A DNA stretch of 64,000 nt from CAWUKT01 sp963923035 (GTDB lineage Bacteria; Bacteroidota; Bacteroidia; J057; JADKCL01): contig CAWUKT010000012.1 in assembly GCA_963923035.1 (NCBI GenBank), positions 1 through 64,000 of the forward strand. Reading direction: 5' to 3'. Within the stretch, counting starts at the first letter, position 1. The number at the start of each line of letters is the position of its first letter. The notes under the pieces were generated by a model. The model saw only the letters and a program-made list of their open reading frames with translations, searched no databases and was not told the origin of the DNA. Both the position numbers and the translations under genes were made by a program. This document shows, one piece after another, positions 25,858 through 34,995 of the stretch.

Positions 25858-27582
25858 TTATCCAAGATGTCTGAAGTTGGACGGTTCCGACGCAAGTAAA
25901 GTGGGCGGGGAAGTGGTCCCCTGAAGTTGGTAGTGTTGGTCGACCTGAAGCCCGGCCGGGGGCGGTGTATGCGCGCAGATGAAAAAGAGGCGCTTTTTAC
26001 GGAGTCGTTTGACCTGCCGGAGGACCACGGCTTGCTGGGCGGCATCCAATCCCCGGAAGGGATCGTCCACGAGCACCAGCGGCTTGCGGGTGAGCAGGGC
26101 CCGGGCCCAGATCAGCAAGGTCCGTTGGCTGCTGGCCAGGAACTCGCCCCAAGGCTCGATCCGTTGGTCAAGCTCCAACTGAAGTTGGGAGGGGAGCGCG
26201 GCCTGCAAGCGGCCGAGCATCCGTTCCGCCGCGTCTCGGCGACTCGCCCTTCGGCTATAAGAGATCGCCTCGAAGACCGTTTTACCGACCAGGGGGAAGT
26301 CATCTGAGACGACTGCCATCTGTTTCCGGACGGAATGGTGGCTGCATTCAGTGATGTCCCGGCCATCTATCCGCACCTGTCCCTGTTCCAGCGACCGCAG
26401 CCGCAGCAATTGGCCGATGAGGTGACTCTTTCCACTGCCATTTCCCCCCTCAATCCACACCACGCCCTGTCCCTTCATTTCCACCCGCTCCGTCCCAATG
26501 GGCGAGGTCTGTCCCACCGGCGTCAACCCGAAACCCGACAATTCCACCACGCCCTCTTCCCAATGCAGCTCAGTATCCGGATGGGCATCCGCCGGGGGCT
26601 GGTTCACCACCGCCATCAGCTTCCGCAGTGACAAGCGGCCCAGGGTCCAGTAGATGTTCACGCGGCCGATGCGCCGGAAGACCGGACCGAGCCCCAGGGC
26701 CACCCCAATAGCAAGGGGCAGGGCGGCGGAGGCAGTGTCGGGAGTGCTCCAGCTCAGCCAGCCAATCAGCAGGCCCGCCGGGAGCAGCCACGTCAACGCG
26801 GGCAGGGTCATCCGGGCCAATCCTTCGATCCGGTAATAGTGCCGGCCCGCCAGGAACAATTTGGTGGAGCGCTTGTCGTACCGCCGTTGGGCGGGCGTGG
26901 CGCGGTTCAGGGCCTGGACCACACGGTGCCGGTAGATCCGGTCGGCCGAGTAGGAGAGGAGCCCCGAGCGGGTATTGCGGCGGTGTTCCGAGGAGCGGTA
27001 GAGCCGCGGCCCGATGGCCAGGATGGGAACCATTCCCACCGCAAAGCCCAGCATCACCAGCAGTCCCATGGTCCCATTCAACGCCACCAATATTCCCCCC
27101 AGCACCAGCACCATGACGACATCCCGGCCAAACTCCACCATTCCCCGTTGCACCAGCAATTGTATCTGCTTGAGGTCGCCGCTGTAACGCAGCAGGTATT
27201 TTCCGGGGTTCTTCTGGCGAAAATCATCGGGGTGCGCCTTCATTTGACTTCGAAACAGGTCCTCTCTCATTTCCCTCACCAACAATTCCCCCAGCATCGA
27301 AGTCTGGTAGTATTCGAAGTAGCGGCACAGCAACCAGGCCACCGCGCATCCGATCAGCCATCCCGGCTCGGTGAAGAAGCTGGTCCAGGTGGATTCAGCC
27401 GCTCCATTGCTCCCCTCCATGATCCACAGCGACTTACCGAGACTGCGGGCGAGCAATTGCCCGATGCCCAGCGACAGGACCGCTGCCAGTGCTCTTCCCG
27501 CCCACCCACTGGCCAGTACCCCGAATACGCGCCAGGGGTGGGCGAGGAAAAATGCTTTGAATATGGATTCACCGGAGGTCAT
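25858..27582 (-). CDS. ABC half-transporter (membrane domain plus ATPase) with divergent signature
   Basis: A 574-residue inner-membrane protein. Residues 15-310 hold about six hydrophobic segments of an exporter-type membrane domain. The ATPase follows: Walker A GGNGSGKS (379-386), Walker B LVLVDDP (502-508, Asp where the catalytic Glu usually is) and H-loop His538. The LSGGQ signature reads LASSQ (482-486), unusual for an active exporter. No C39 peptidase domain. The start overlaps the DUF1611 stop by 4 bases, so the genes are translationally coupled. The degenerate signature and Walker B suggest low ATP turnover or a need for a partner half. Cargo unknown; the context could mean export of the product handled by the DUF1611 partner. 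Confidence 0.88.
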   Translation of the reverse strand: MTSGESIFKAFFLAHPWRVFGVLASGWAGRALAAVLSLGIGQLLARSLGKSLWIMEGSNGAAESTWTSFFTEPGWLIGCAVAWLLCRYFEYYQTSMLGELLVREMREDLFRSQMKAHPDDFRQKNPGKYLLRYSGDLKQIQLLVQRGMVEFGRDVVMVLVLGGILVALNGTMGLLVMLGFAVGMVPILAIGPRLYRSSEHRRNTRSGLLSYSADRIYRHRVVQALNRATPAQRRYDKRSTKLFLAGRHYYRIEGLARMTLPALTWLLPAGLLIGWLSWSTPDTASAALPLAIGVALGLGPVFRRIGRVNIYWTLGRLSLRKLMAVVNQPPADAHPDTELHWEEGVVELSGFGLTPVGQTSPIGTERVEMKGQGVVWIEGGNGSGKSHLIGQLLRLRSLEQGQVRIDGRDITECSHHSVRKQMAVVSDDFPLVGKTVFEAISYSRRASRRDAAERMLGRLQAALPSQLQLELDQRIEPWGEFLASSQRTLLIWARALLTRKPLVLVDDPFRGLDAAQQAVVLRQVKRLRKKRLFFICAHTPPPAGLQVDQHYQLQGTTSPPTLLASEPSNFRHLG

Positions 27583-28625
27583 GCAATACGGGAGTGCTTC
27601 GTTTCAAAGTGACGGACCACCTTGCGGTCCATCAGATCCCCCAGGCCCAATACCGGCAGCGTCGTACTCTGGCGCACTTCCGCGACCATCAGGGGAGAGG
27701 TATTCAGGAGCCCGCTGATCGCAAAGGGCGGCAGGCCAATATTGCTCAGGTGGTCGATCCCACTCAGTACGCTCAGGGAATCGGCGCAGCTCAGGAGCGT
27801 CGCATCGATCAACGAACGGAAGGCCGGATTGCGGAGGAGGAAATCAGTTTCCCGTTGCAGCAGGCCATCGGCGATCTCCACCACCACGAAGTCGGGTTGG
27901 GAGGGTTCTACGATGTGCGTGAGGCCTTCGAAGACGTCGAGCAGCTCCTGGTGGTCACACATATAGGTAGACGGGTACCCCAGGGCGGAAAAGTCCACGG
28001 CCACGTGAGCGCCACAGTCACGGACCATGCGTTTGTCCTTGGAGAAGACGGTGCCCGTGAGCTTGATATAGGCGACCTGGTTCCCGGCTTGCCGCAGTCC
28101 GCGGCAGAGGTAGGCGGCCGACGTCGTCTTGCCGCTGTCCATGCTGGCCCCGAGGCTCAGGATGACCTTGTACGGCCGGTGGCGGTGCGGGTCAAAGGTG
28201 ACCCGGTCGCGGGTCATGTAGTGCGTGTTGATGACGCGGCTCCCACCGGAGGTGGCATAGCCCACGAGCTTGAGCGTGGTCGCACCGACCGCTTCCAGCT
28301 TGGCGTGCATCGAGGCCACGGTACCGACCACCCCGCCCTGACCGAGCAGCTGGTATTCTTCCTGGTAGCCTTCCGGCACGTAACCCTCAAACTGATTCGA
28401 TGCGTAGCGGTGTCCGAACGTGGCCATGATGAGGTCTCCGGGGAAGATATAGTAGTTCTTGCCCGTGTCACCCTGGATGGCTTTGTGCTTGCCGATCTCG
28501 AGGACCCGGAAGATGGCGACATCTCCTGCCCGCGGCTGATAGGTGCGGTTGTTCAGACGGTTGATGTTGTAGTCACCTACGTTCTTGCAGATGATCGACT
28601 TCTTGATACGGCTCTTCATATTCAT
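27579..28625 (-). CDS. DUF1611-like P-loop protein
   Basis: A 348-residue cytoplasmic protein. The C-terminal half is a P-loop domain with SLGASMDSGKTTSA (Walker A about 159-167), YIKLTGTVFSKDKRMVRDCGAH, and FVVVEIADGLLQRETDFLL, matching DUF1611; relatives of that family take part in amino acid N-acyl or ligase-like chemistry, but the exact reaction is not clear here. The first 150 residues form an extra, probably beta-rich domain. ATG 28625 chosen; a TTG at 28637 is possible. It lies 24 bases after the DUF2490 gene and overlaps the ABC gene by 4 bases, so all three form one operon. Confidence 0.8.
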   Translation of the reverse strand: MNMKSRIKKSIICKNVGDYNINRLNNRTYQPRAGDVAIFRVLEIGKHKAIQGDTGKNYYIFPGDLIMATFGHRYASNQFEGYVPEGYQEEYQLLGQGGVVGTVASMHAKLEAVGATTLKLVGYATSGGSRVINTHYMTRDRVTFDPHRHRPYKVILSLGASMDSGKTTSAAYLCRGLRQAGNQVAYIKLTGTVFSKDKRMVRDCGAHVAVDFSALGYPSTYMCDHQELLDVFEGLTHIVEPSQPDFVVVEIADGLLQRETDFLLRNPAFRSLIDATLLSCADSLSVLSGIDHLSNIGLPPFAISGLLNTSPLMVAEVRQSTTLPVLGLGDLMDRKVVRHFETKHSRIA

Positions 28626-28649
28626 AGCTTGAAACAATTTATGTGGTGA

Positions 28650-29435
28650 TCAATACAGTTTGAGGGTGTAGTCAAGGCTCCAACCAATCAGATGGAATTG
28701 GTTGAAGGGGGCCTGGGTATTGCCCCGGGCATTGGGGACATTGAGGCGACGGAACTCATTGCCGGGCATGTTGAATTCCCGCTGCCACGTATAGAAAACG
28801 GAAGTGTATAGTCGTTTGGCGAGGCGCATGCGGACCCCGGCGGTCATACGGTACCGGTGGATGCCATTTGCCGGGCGCCGTTCCAGGAGTTCGCCCGTCT
28901 CTTCCTCGAAATAGGAGACGTCGCGTCCCCCCTGGTACCAGTAGAGCTGGTTGCGGAGGTAAGGGGTAGGGCGGAGGGGCAACTCCTTGAAGCGGTAGGC
29001 GATCTTATTGGAGTAAATGAATCGGCTCTGCCACTTGCGCAATTGGGGCCAGTGGTATTCGGCCCGGAAGGAATGCTTCATCCTAAACTCCCCCCAGCGC
29101 TGTTTGAAGTCGATCTCGACCAGCACCCGTTGGAAGACCCGGATTTCTTCGGAGGTCTTGAACCAACTGCGGGCGTATCCCACGTCGAGGTTCCACCGGT
29201 TGGCGAGTCGTCGGCTGTACATTCCATTGACCTGGAGGAACTGGAAGCTCATGGGCCGCGTATTGAGGGCCGTCAGCTCCGAGAAGGAAACGGAGTTTTT
29301 GGGGTTGAGGCGCAGCCGAAGGCTGGAGTACTGCCAGGCCTTGAAGCCGGGCGGGAGGTCCTGGGCGGCCAGGGAGCCCGCCATCAGCAGGGCTCCGAGT
29401 AAAATCATTAGGGCGCGGTGTTTCATGGTTTTCAT
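28650..29435 (-). CDS. DUF2490 outer-membrane beta-barrel protein
   Basis: A protein of about 261 residues: signal peptide (ILLGALLMAGSLAAQ), then alternating aromatic/charged strands typical of outer-membrane barrels (WNLDVGYARSWFK, RGEFRMKHSFRAEYHW-like strands, FIYSNKIAYRF, YTSVFYTWQREF) and a C-terminal aromatic-ended strand LDYTLKLY. It resembles DUF2490. First gene of the operon with the DUF1611-like protein and ABC half-transporter, suggesting the three span cytoplasm to outer membrane. ATG at 29435 or 29426 both give good signal peptides. Confidence 0.8.
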   Translation of the reverse strand: MKTMKHRALMILLGALLMAGSLAAQDLPPGFKAWQYSSLRLRLNPKNSVSFSELTALNTRPMSFQFLQVNGMYSRRLANRWNLDVGYARSWFKTSEEIRVFQRVLVEIDFKQRWGEFRMKHSFRAEYHWPQLRKWQSRFIYSNKIAYRFKELPLRPTPYLRNQLYWYQGGRDVSYFEEETGELLERRPANGIHRYRMTAGVRMRLAKRLYTSVFYTWQREFNMPGNEFRRLNVPNARGNTQAPFNQFHLIGWSLDYTLKLY

Positions 29436-29546
29436 TTTCACCTGAGACGACCCGATCCGATTTTTCCCCACCCCCCTCCCCGAAAAAATATGCCCGCCCA
29501 GTTTTTTTCTTAATTTGTGGCCCTATTAAGCGACCCAAGCCCGGGA

Positions 29547-30050
29547 ATGAGCGAAGAAGCATTGGCATCCACCGCATTCAGAGGATACTTCGACAGTTAT
29601 GCCGAAGCCATCCGAAATTTCATCTACTTCAAGTGTGGGAATCAGGCCCAGGCCGAGGACATCATGCAGGAGGCCTTCTTGCGTTTGTGGCGGGACCGGG
29701 AAAAAGTGCAGCCTGAGAAAGTGAAGTCCTTCCTCTTTACCGTCGCCAATAACCTCTTCCTCGATGGGGTCCGCCACGAGCAGGTCAAGTTCCGCTACCA
29801 ACAGCAACAGGTCGAGCGCAGCGACAACGAAAGTCCCCAGCACATCCTCGAACAGGCCGAATTCAAGCAAGCCCTCGAAGATGCGATCAATGCCTTGCCG
29901 CCGGGACAGCGGGAAGTATTCCTCATGAACCGAATCGAGAAGCTGACGTACCAGGAAATAGCCGACCGGTTGGAGGTGTCGGTCAAGGCGGTGGAAAAAA
30001 GGATGGGGAAGGCGCTGAAAAAAATGAGAAAGCTGACGAAAAAGATATGA
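29547..30050 (+). CDS. ECF-type RNA polymerase sigma factor
   Basis: A 167-residue sigma-70 family factor. Region 2 has FIYFKCGNQAQAEDIMQEAFLRLW, and region 4 has LPPGQREVFLMNRIEKLTYQEIADRLEVSVKAVEKRM, the helix-turn-helix. It directs polymerase to a small regulon and is controlled by the FecR-like anti-sigma gene 69 bases downstream. ATG 29547 chosen; a GTG at 29517 would add ten residues. Sequence upstream (TTAATTTG near 29510) may be its promoter. Confidence 0.93.
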   Translation: MSEEALASTAFRGYFDSYAEAIRNFIYFKCGNQAQAEDIMQEAFLRLWRDREKVQPEKVKSFLFTVANNLFLDGVRHEQVKFRYQQQQVERSDNESPQHILEQAEFKQALEDAINALPPGQREVFLMNRIEKLTYQEIADRLEVSVKAVEKRMGKALKKMRKLTKKI

Positions 30051-30119
30051 GGGAGCAGGACCAGAAAAAAAATACAGGCGGGGGTAGGGTAACGGAGAAG
30101 TGGCCCGTTTTGGTGATAA

Positions 30120-31118
30120 ATGAAAGGAAAGCCTATGGAAGGTAGAGACATACCCAATGACCCGGATCCGATCCGGGATGAACTCCTGGCCCGCTGGCTG
30201 ACCGGGGAACTCTCTCCTGCCGAAGAGAAAGAGTTGATGGCCCAGATGAGTCCGGAAGAACTGGACCGCCTGCAAACCATCACCGACGCCAGCAGTACAT
30301 TACAAGCGCCCGCCTTCGACAAAGACCAGGCGTGGCAAAATCTGACGGCCGCCATCGCGGCCGAACCCGCCCCGGAGGAAACCCCCGTGGTTTCGCTCCC
30401 CGCCCGTCGCCGCCGTTGGGTGGCGCCCTTGATCGCGGCCTCCGTCGCGCTCCTCGCCTACGTCATCATCACCAAGCCCTGGGCCGGATTGAATACCGGT
30501 GAGGAGAACTATCGCTACATCGTCTCCAAAGGAGCCGGGATGTCCGGCATGCTGCCCGACGGGAGCACCGTTCGCCTCCGCGGAAACAGCCAAATCCGTT
30601 ATTCCGAAGCCGATTGGGAAAGCAATCGGGAAGTGGAATTGAAGGGCGAGGCTTATTTCGTGGTGAAAAAGGGCGAACGCTTCCGGGTGACGACGGAGAA
30701 TGGGAGCGTGGCCGTCCTGGGAACCCGCTTCGAAGTCAATTCGGACCAGGACACCTTGGAAGTGGCCTGTTACAGCGGCAAGGTCCAGGTCTCCGATGAC
30801 GAAGATCGGGTCATGGACGTCCTGAAGCCCGGTGACAGCTGGGCCAAACGGGGCAAGCGCATCGAAGAATCTTCGGTCAGTGACCAGTTACCCGCATGGG
30901 CGGTGAAGACCATGGAATTCGAGAAGGAAGAAGTGGAAGATGTGGTGGAGGCGATTGCCTTCGAATTCGATGTCGACATCGATTGTGACGGGTGTGAAGG
31001 ACGCCGGTTCTCGGGTTCATTCAGCAACGACAACCTTTCCCAAGCCCTGGAAACCCTCCAGCTGGTGTCGGGATTGGAACTCGATACGCTCGGACAAGAC
31101 AAGTACCGACTGAAATAA
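30120..31118 (+). CDS. FecR-family anti-sigma factor
   Basis: A 332-residue inner-membrane regulator. The N-terminal 90 residues are cytoplasmic (LLARWLTGELSPAEEKELM), one membrane segment follows RRRRW (about 98-117), and the periplasmic part has the FecR domain (LPDGSTVRLRGNSQIRY, GEAYFVVKKGERFRVTTENGSVAVLGTRFEV) plus a C-terminal DUF4974-like region (FDVDIDCDGCEGRRFSGSF). It holds the ECF factor inactive until signalled by the TonB receptor encoded 25 bases downstream. Confidence 0.93.
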   Translation: MKGKPMEGRDIPNDPDPIRDELLARWLTGELSPAEEKELMAQMSPEELDRLQTITDASSTLQAPAFDKDQAWQNLTAAIAAEPAPEETPVVSLPARRRRWVAPLIAASVALLAYVIITKPWAGLNTGEENYRYIVSKGAGMSGMLPDGSTVRLRGNSQIRYSEADWESNREVELKGEAYFVVKKGERFRVTTENGSVAVLGTRFEVNSDQDTLEVACYSGKVQVSDDEDRVMDVLKPGDSWAKRGKRIEESSVSDQLPAWAVKTMEFEKEEVEDVVEAIAFEFDVDIDCDGCEGRRFSGSFSNDNLSQALETLQLVSGLELDTLGQDKYRLK

Positions 31119-31143
31119 GGGGTCGGTCGATTGAAAGTAATTT

Positions 31144-33834
31144 ATGCAGAGGATGTTGTATCGGCAGGGTTTGCTGCTGGGGCTGCTGATTTGGGTGGCC
31201 GGGCAGCTCCATGCCCAAACACCTTGCCTGTTCAGTGGAACCTTCAAATCGACCAATCTCGAAGAGGTCGTCAAAATCCTCTCCGCCCACTGCAATTTAT
31301 CCATCTCCTATGACCCCGATCTCCTGTCCCAATATCCGGTCGAGTATGTTCGGATAGAGGGAAAGGATTGGAAAGAGACGCTGAACAAGGCCATCGGGGA
31401 CCGTCCGGTGAAGTTGAAGCCGTTAGGGAACGAGCGGTACGTGATTGTGAAAGGACAACCAGTCACTTCGGTCCCCAAAAAGCGATTTGGGGGCTATGTC
31501 CGGGAAGCCCAGACCGGCTATTCACTGGCCGGAGCGATGGTGGTCCTGGGCAATGCGGCCGACGGCCTGAGCAACCGGGGCGTCATTTCCCGTGAAGATG
31601 GCTACTTTGAACTTGAATACGAGCCCAAGGGAGGTGATTTCATCGAAATCCGTTTCCTGGGCTACCATCCCCAACAATTTATTCTGAGTGAGGCCAAGGC
31701 CCCGCTGAACATCCAGCTCAAACCCCTCGCGGTGGAGCTGGAATCGGTCCTGGTGACGGGCGTCACCGAGAAGGCCTTCCGGTGTAGTCTGGACCAGTCC
31801 GGCGTCGCCCTTTCTCCCCGCAACATCGATGCGATCTCCGTGCTGGGAGAAAAGGACGTGTTCCGCACGCTCCAGTTTGTACCGGGCGTGAGCAGTACCG
31901 AGGAAAGCTCCAATGGACTGTTCATCCGGGGGAGTACCCCCGACCAGAACCTGGTCCTGCTGGACGGGGTGCCGATTTACAATACCGGCCACTTCTTCGG
32001 GATGTTCCACGCCTTCAATGCGGATGCCCTGGCCCGGGTCCAGGTCGCCCGGGGTGGCTACAACGTTTCCCGGGGCGGCGCGATTGCGGGCCTGATCGAG
32101 ATCGATGCCCGGCCCGAGCCGGGGGACACCTTTGCGGCGGGCATCTCCGCCAACCTGGCCACCACCAGTGCCTATGTGACCATGCCCTTCGCCGAAGGGC
32201 GGGGGGCGGTGATGGTCGCCGGTCGGCGCTCCTATTCCGATATCCTGGCCAGCCCCCTGTACAACCGCATCTCCGGTAATGTCTTCCAAACCGGTTCCAT
32301 CTTCGCCGATGAACGGGATTTTGAAGGCGATACCACGGCTGAATACTCCGTGGACCCCATTTCCAATTTCCACGACCTCCACCTCAAAGCCACCTACGAC
32401 CTGGACGACCGCTCCCGCATCTCCGCCAATTTTTACAATGGCCGGGACGTGGTTACCTACCGCTTCTTTGCGGAGGAGCCCGTATTTGGGTTTGGCCGGG
32501 ACTCGGAGGAACGCTTGCGGCTCCAGAATCTGGCGGGGGGGCTGCGCTACGAGCGCGATCTCCGGAACCAGCGGAAGCTGGAGGTCTCGGGTTACGGCAC
32601 AGAGTTCAGTGGCCTCTTCAACAACGACCAGACAGTGGTCGAGGATACCGATACGCTGTTTTATGGCGCCGGGCAGGACAACCGGGTGCGTTCCTGGTCC
32701 CTGCGCAGTGAGCTGACGGGGGAAAATAAATGGGGAGACAGTTGGAATGTCGGCATTCAGTTGAGCGATATGATCTCCGCCTTTAGCCTTACCGAGAACG
32801 ATGAGGAAGATGAAGAGAGTTTCCGGGATTCGGTTCGGCTGCGGTCCTTGATCCTGGCCGGTTGGGTGGGATATACGTGGACCTTGGGCAAGAAAATGAC
32901 CGTGGTGCCGGGCTCCCGCTTTACCTACTATGGATTGGACGAGCGGCTCTTCGCCGAGCCCCGGCTCCAATTGCGGTACGATGTCAATCGCCGCATCCGC
33001 TTGAATGCGAACGCGGGGCTGTACGAGCAGTTCCTGAACCCGGTTCAGATCAACAATAGCCTGAAATTGGGTACGGAATTCCTGGCCCTGGCCAGTGAAG
33101 ACCTGGGCATCGGGGAGACCCGTGGCTTCCAGGGCGGCATCGGGGCATCCTATTTGGCTCCCGGGATCTGGGTGGACCTCCAGTTCTACGCCAAATCATT
33201 TACCGGTCTGGAGCGCTATGTCCGCCAATTCAATGCCATGACCAATTCGAATGACCTCAATGACCTCTTGACGGACGGCTCGGGCAATGCTGTGGGCATG
33301 GACTTCTTCATCCGGGGCCACAAAGGTCCCTGGACGGGGATGCTGGGCTATTCCATGGCGGAAGTCATCCACTATTTCCCCGATCTGAACCAGGACGAGG
33401 CCTTTCCGGCCGACCACGATCACCTGCACGAATTGAAATTGGTCCAGCAGGTTGAAGTGGGGAAATGGGAATTCTCGGCGATGTGGGTATTGGCGAGTGG
33501 CAAACCTTTCTCCACGCCGACGGGCGTCGACAGCTTATTGGATGTGGACGGCGAATTTGAGAGTCTGGAATTGCGCTTCGACCAATTGAACCGCTCCCGG
33601 CTGCCAGCCTACCACCGTTTGGACCTCAACATCAGCCGCTCCCTGCAACTCGGGCAGCGGGTCAGTGGGAAGGTAGGGGTATCTGTTTTCAACCTCTACG
33701 ACCGCAACAATATCCGCGACCGCAACCATTCGGTCGAATACCCGGACGACCCGAACGATCCACTGGAAATCGTCCGGGTCGACCGCGAACTGTTGGGCTT
33801 CAGCCCGAATGTCTTTCTCCGATTGGAATTCTAA
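31144..33834 (+). CDS. TonB-dependent outer-membrane receptor with signalling domain
   Basis: An 896-residue outer-membrane transporter. Signal peptide; STN (secretin/TonB short) domain about 25-105 that contacts the anti-sigma; a carboxypeptidase-regulatory-like domain about 115-200 (GYVREAQTGYSLAGAMVVL); plug (SSNGLFIRGSTPDQNLVLLDGVPIY); and a beta-barrel ending in an aromatic strand (VFLRLEF). The ECF/FecR/receptor order is a classic cell-surface signalling unit: ligand binding outside triggers sigma release. No SusD partner is present, so it probably imports an iron complex or small ligand rather than being a polysaccharide SusC; the ligand is unknown. Confidence 0.92.
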   Translation: MQRMLYRQGLLLGLLIWVAGQLHAQTPCLFSGTFKSTNLEEVVKILSAHCNLSISYDPDLLSQYPVEYVRIEGKDWKETLNKAIGDRPVKLKPLGNERYVIVKGQPVTSVPKKRFGGYVREAQTGYSLAGAMVVLGNAADGLSNRGVISREDGYFELEYEPKGGDFIEIRFLGYHPQQFILSEAKAPLNIQLKPLAVELESVLVTGVTEKAFRCSLDQSGVALSPRNIDAISVLGEKDVFRTLQFVPGVSSTEESSNGLFIRGSTPDQNLVLLDGVPIYNTGHFFGMFHAFNADALARVQVARGGYNVSRGGAIAGLIEIDARPEPGDTFAAGISANLATTSAYVTMPFAEGRGAVMVAGRRSYSDILASPLYNRISGNVFQTGSIFADERDFEGDTTAEYSVDPISNFHDLHLKATYDLDDRSRISANFYNGRDVVTYRFFAEEPVFGFGRDSEERLRLQNLAGGLRYERDLRNQRKLEVSGYGTEFSGLFNNDQTVVEDTDTLFYGAGQDNRVRSWSLRSELTGENKWGDSWNVGIQLSDMISAFSLTENDEEDEESFRDSVRLRSLILAGWVGYTWTLGKKMTVVPGSRFTYYGLDERLFAEPRLQLRYDVNRRIRLNANAGLYEQFLNPVQINNSLKLGTEFLALASEDLGIGETRGFQGGIGASYLAPGIWVDLQFYAKSFTGLERYVRQFNAMTNSNDLNDLLTDGSGNAVGMDFFIRGHKGPWTGMLGYSMAEVIHYFPDLNQDEAFPADHDHLHELKLVQQVEVGKWEFSAMWVLASGKPFSTPTGVDSLLDVDGEFESLELRFDQLNRSRLPAYHRLDLNISRSLQLGQRVSGKVGVSVFNLYDRNNIRDRNHSVEYPDDPNDPLEIVRVDRELLGFSPNVFLRLEF

Positions 33835-33837
33835 TTT

Positions 33838-34890
33838 TCACCAGGAGACGGACCGGTCCCTGTCGATGACGGGCCAGTCATTTTCCCACCTCAAACACCA
33901 GATCCCCAAGGAAGGTTCTCCCCGGTTGTCCCCATCGTAGAAGTGGTGGGTGAAGTAATCCTGGCCGTCCGTGTGCCGGTAGATGCCAGCGTGGCCGGGT
34001 CCGATGAAGCGGCTGTTGCCGACCATCTGGCCGTTGGCGTCCATGAAGAGGGTGCCGCCACCCTGCGCCATGTCCCGGCCATCGCGGTCGAGAAAAGGGC
34101 CCGTAGGCGACGTAGAACGGCCTACGCGGATATTGTAGCTGCTGTTGGTGCCACTGCAACACCGGTCCCAATTGACGAAGAGGTAGTAGTAGCCGTTGTC
34201 GGGATGGGGATGGATATAGGCGGCCTCGACATTGTTCTCGGAGAGGTTGCCGCCGTAATTGGCAATGGTGGTAAAGCGGGAATCGCCCGGAGCCCAGAAC
34301 TTATTTTGGGGATTTTCCTTGAGGAGTCCGGTCGTAGGGTCCAGCTCCACGATCACGATGCCTTCGGCGTGAGAGCCGTAGACCAGCCAGTCTCGTCCGT
34401 CCCGGTCCCGGAAGACCGCCGGGTCAATGGCAAAGGGTTGGTCGGTGCCATTGGATTCGATGACATGCTCCGCGCTGGGGGCAAAGGAGAATTGGGTGGG
34501 GTCTCCCTGGGCCTCGGCAAAGCCAATCCGCGAGCCGTGGCCATCTTCGTTGTAGACAGCCGAGTGATAGATGCGGAAGGCGTTGGAGGAGGAACGGAAG
34601 ACGCTGGGGGCCCAGTACTGGGGCCGGGGCGAAAGGTCCCAGGCGGGCGCCTGGCCGCTGTACAGATCGTCCCCGCGGGGAATCCACCTTTGTTGGGTGG
34701 TCTCGTAGGTCGTCCACTCGACGGCCGAGGCAAAGAGCACAATCTGGTTGCCTTCCCGGACCAGGTGGCCGGGATCATGTACGCCAGCCAGGACCTTGGG
34801 GCCCGCCGTCGGGATCGGTTGGGGAGGAGAGGAGTCCTTGCAGCCCAGGAGGCTGGTCAGTACGAGAGAGAATAGAAGTAGGGTTCTCAT
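33838..34890 (-). CDS. GH43-family glycoside hydrolase lipoprotein
   Basis: A 350-residue lipoprotein (LVLTSLLGC, lipidated Cys17) with a five-bladed propeller of glycoside hydrolase family 43. The catalytic triad is visible: Asp in VHDPGHLV, Asp in FAIDPAVFRD, Glu in NNVEAAYIHPH. Likely an arabinan-type or related exo/endo hydrolase on the cell surface or in the periplasm. It converges on the TonB receptor with only 3 bases between the stops, so it is probably independent of that unit. The linkage hydrolysed cannot be told. Confidence 0.9.
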   Translation of the reverse strand: MRTLLLFSLVLTSLLGCKDSSPPQPIPTAGPKVLAGVHDPGHLVREGNQIVLFASAVEWTTYETTQQRWIPRGDDLYSGQAPAWDLSPRPQYWAPSVFRSSSNAFRIYHSAVYNEDGHGSRIGFAEAQGDPTQFSFAPSAEHVIESNGTDQPFAIDPAVFRDRDGRDWLVYGSHAEGIVIVELDPTTGLLKENPQNKFWAPGDSRFTTIANYGGNLSENNVEAAYIHPHPDNGYYYLFVNWDRCCSGTNSSYNIRVGRSTSPTGPFLDRDGRDMAQGGGTLFMDANGQMVGNSRFIGPGHAGIYRHTDGQDYFTHHFYDGDNRGEPSLGIWCLRWENDWPVIDRDRSVSW

Positions 34891-34947
34891 GGGTTTCGTT
34901 TATTGCAGGACGTTCTCCCTTCGTTTTTCCCTACCCTCAACTAAAAA

Positions 34948-34971
34948 CAGCCACCCGTCTCCGGATGGCTG
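34948..34971 (-). terminator. Terminator after the first PVQL-tail gene
   Basis: Stem CAGCCA / TGGCTG with inner CC/GG pairs; on the minus strand it runs into TTTTTAG. It lies 25 bases after the stop at 34996. Confidence 0.75.
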
Positions 34972-34995
34972 CCCCAAAAATTATCGTGCGTAATG

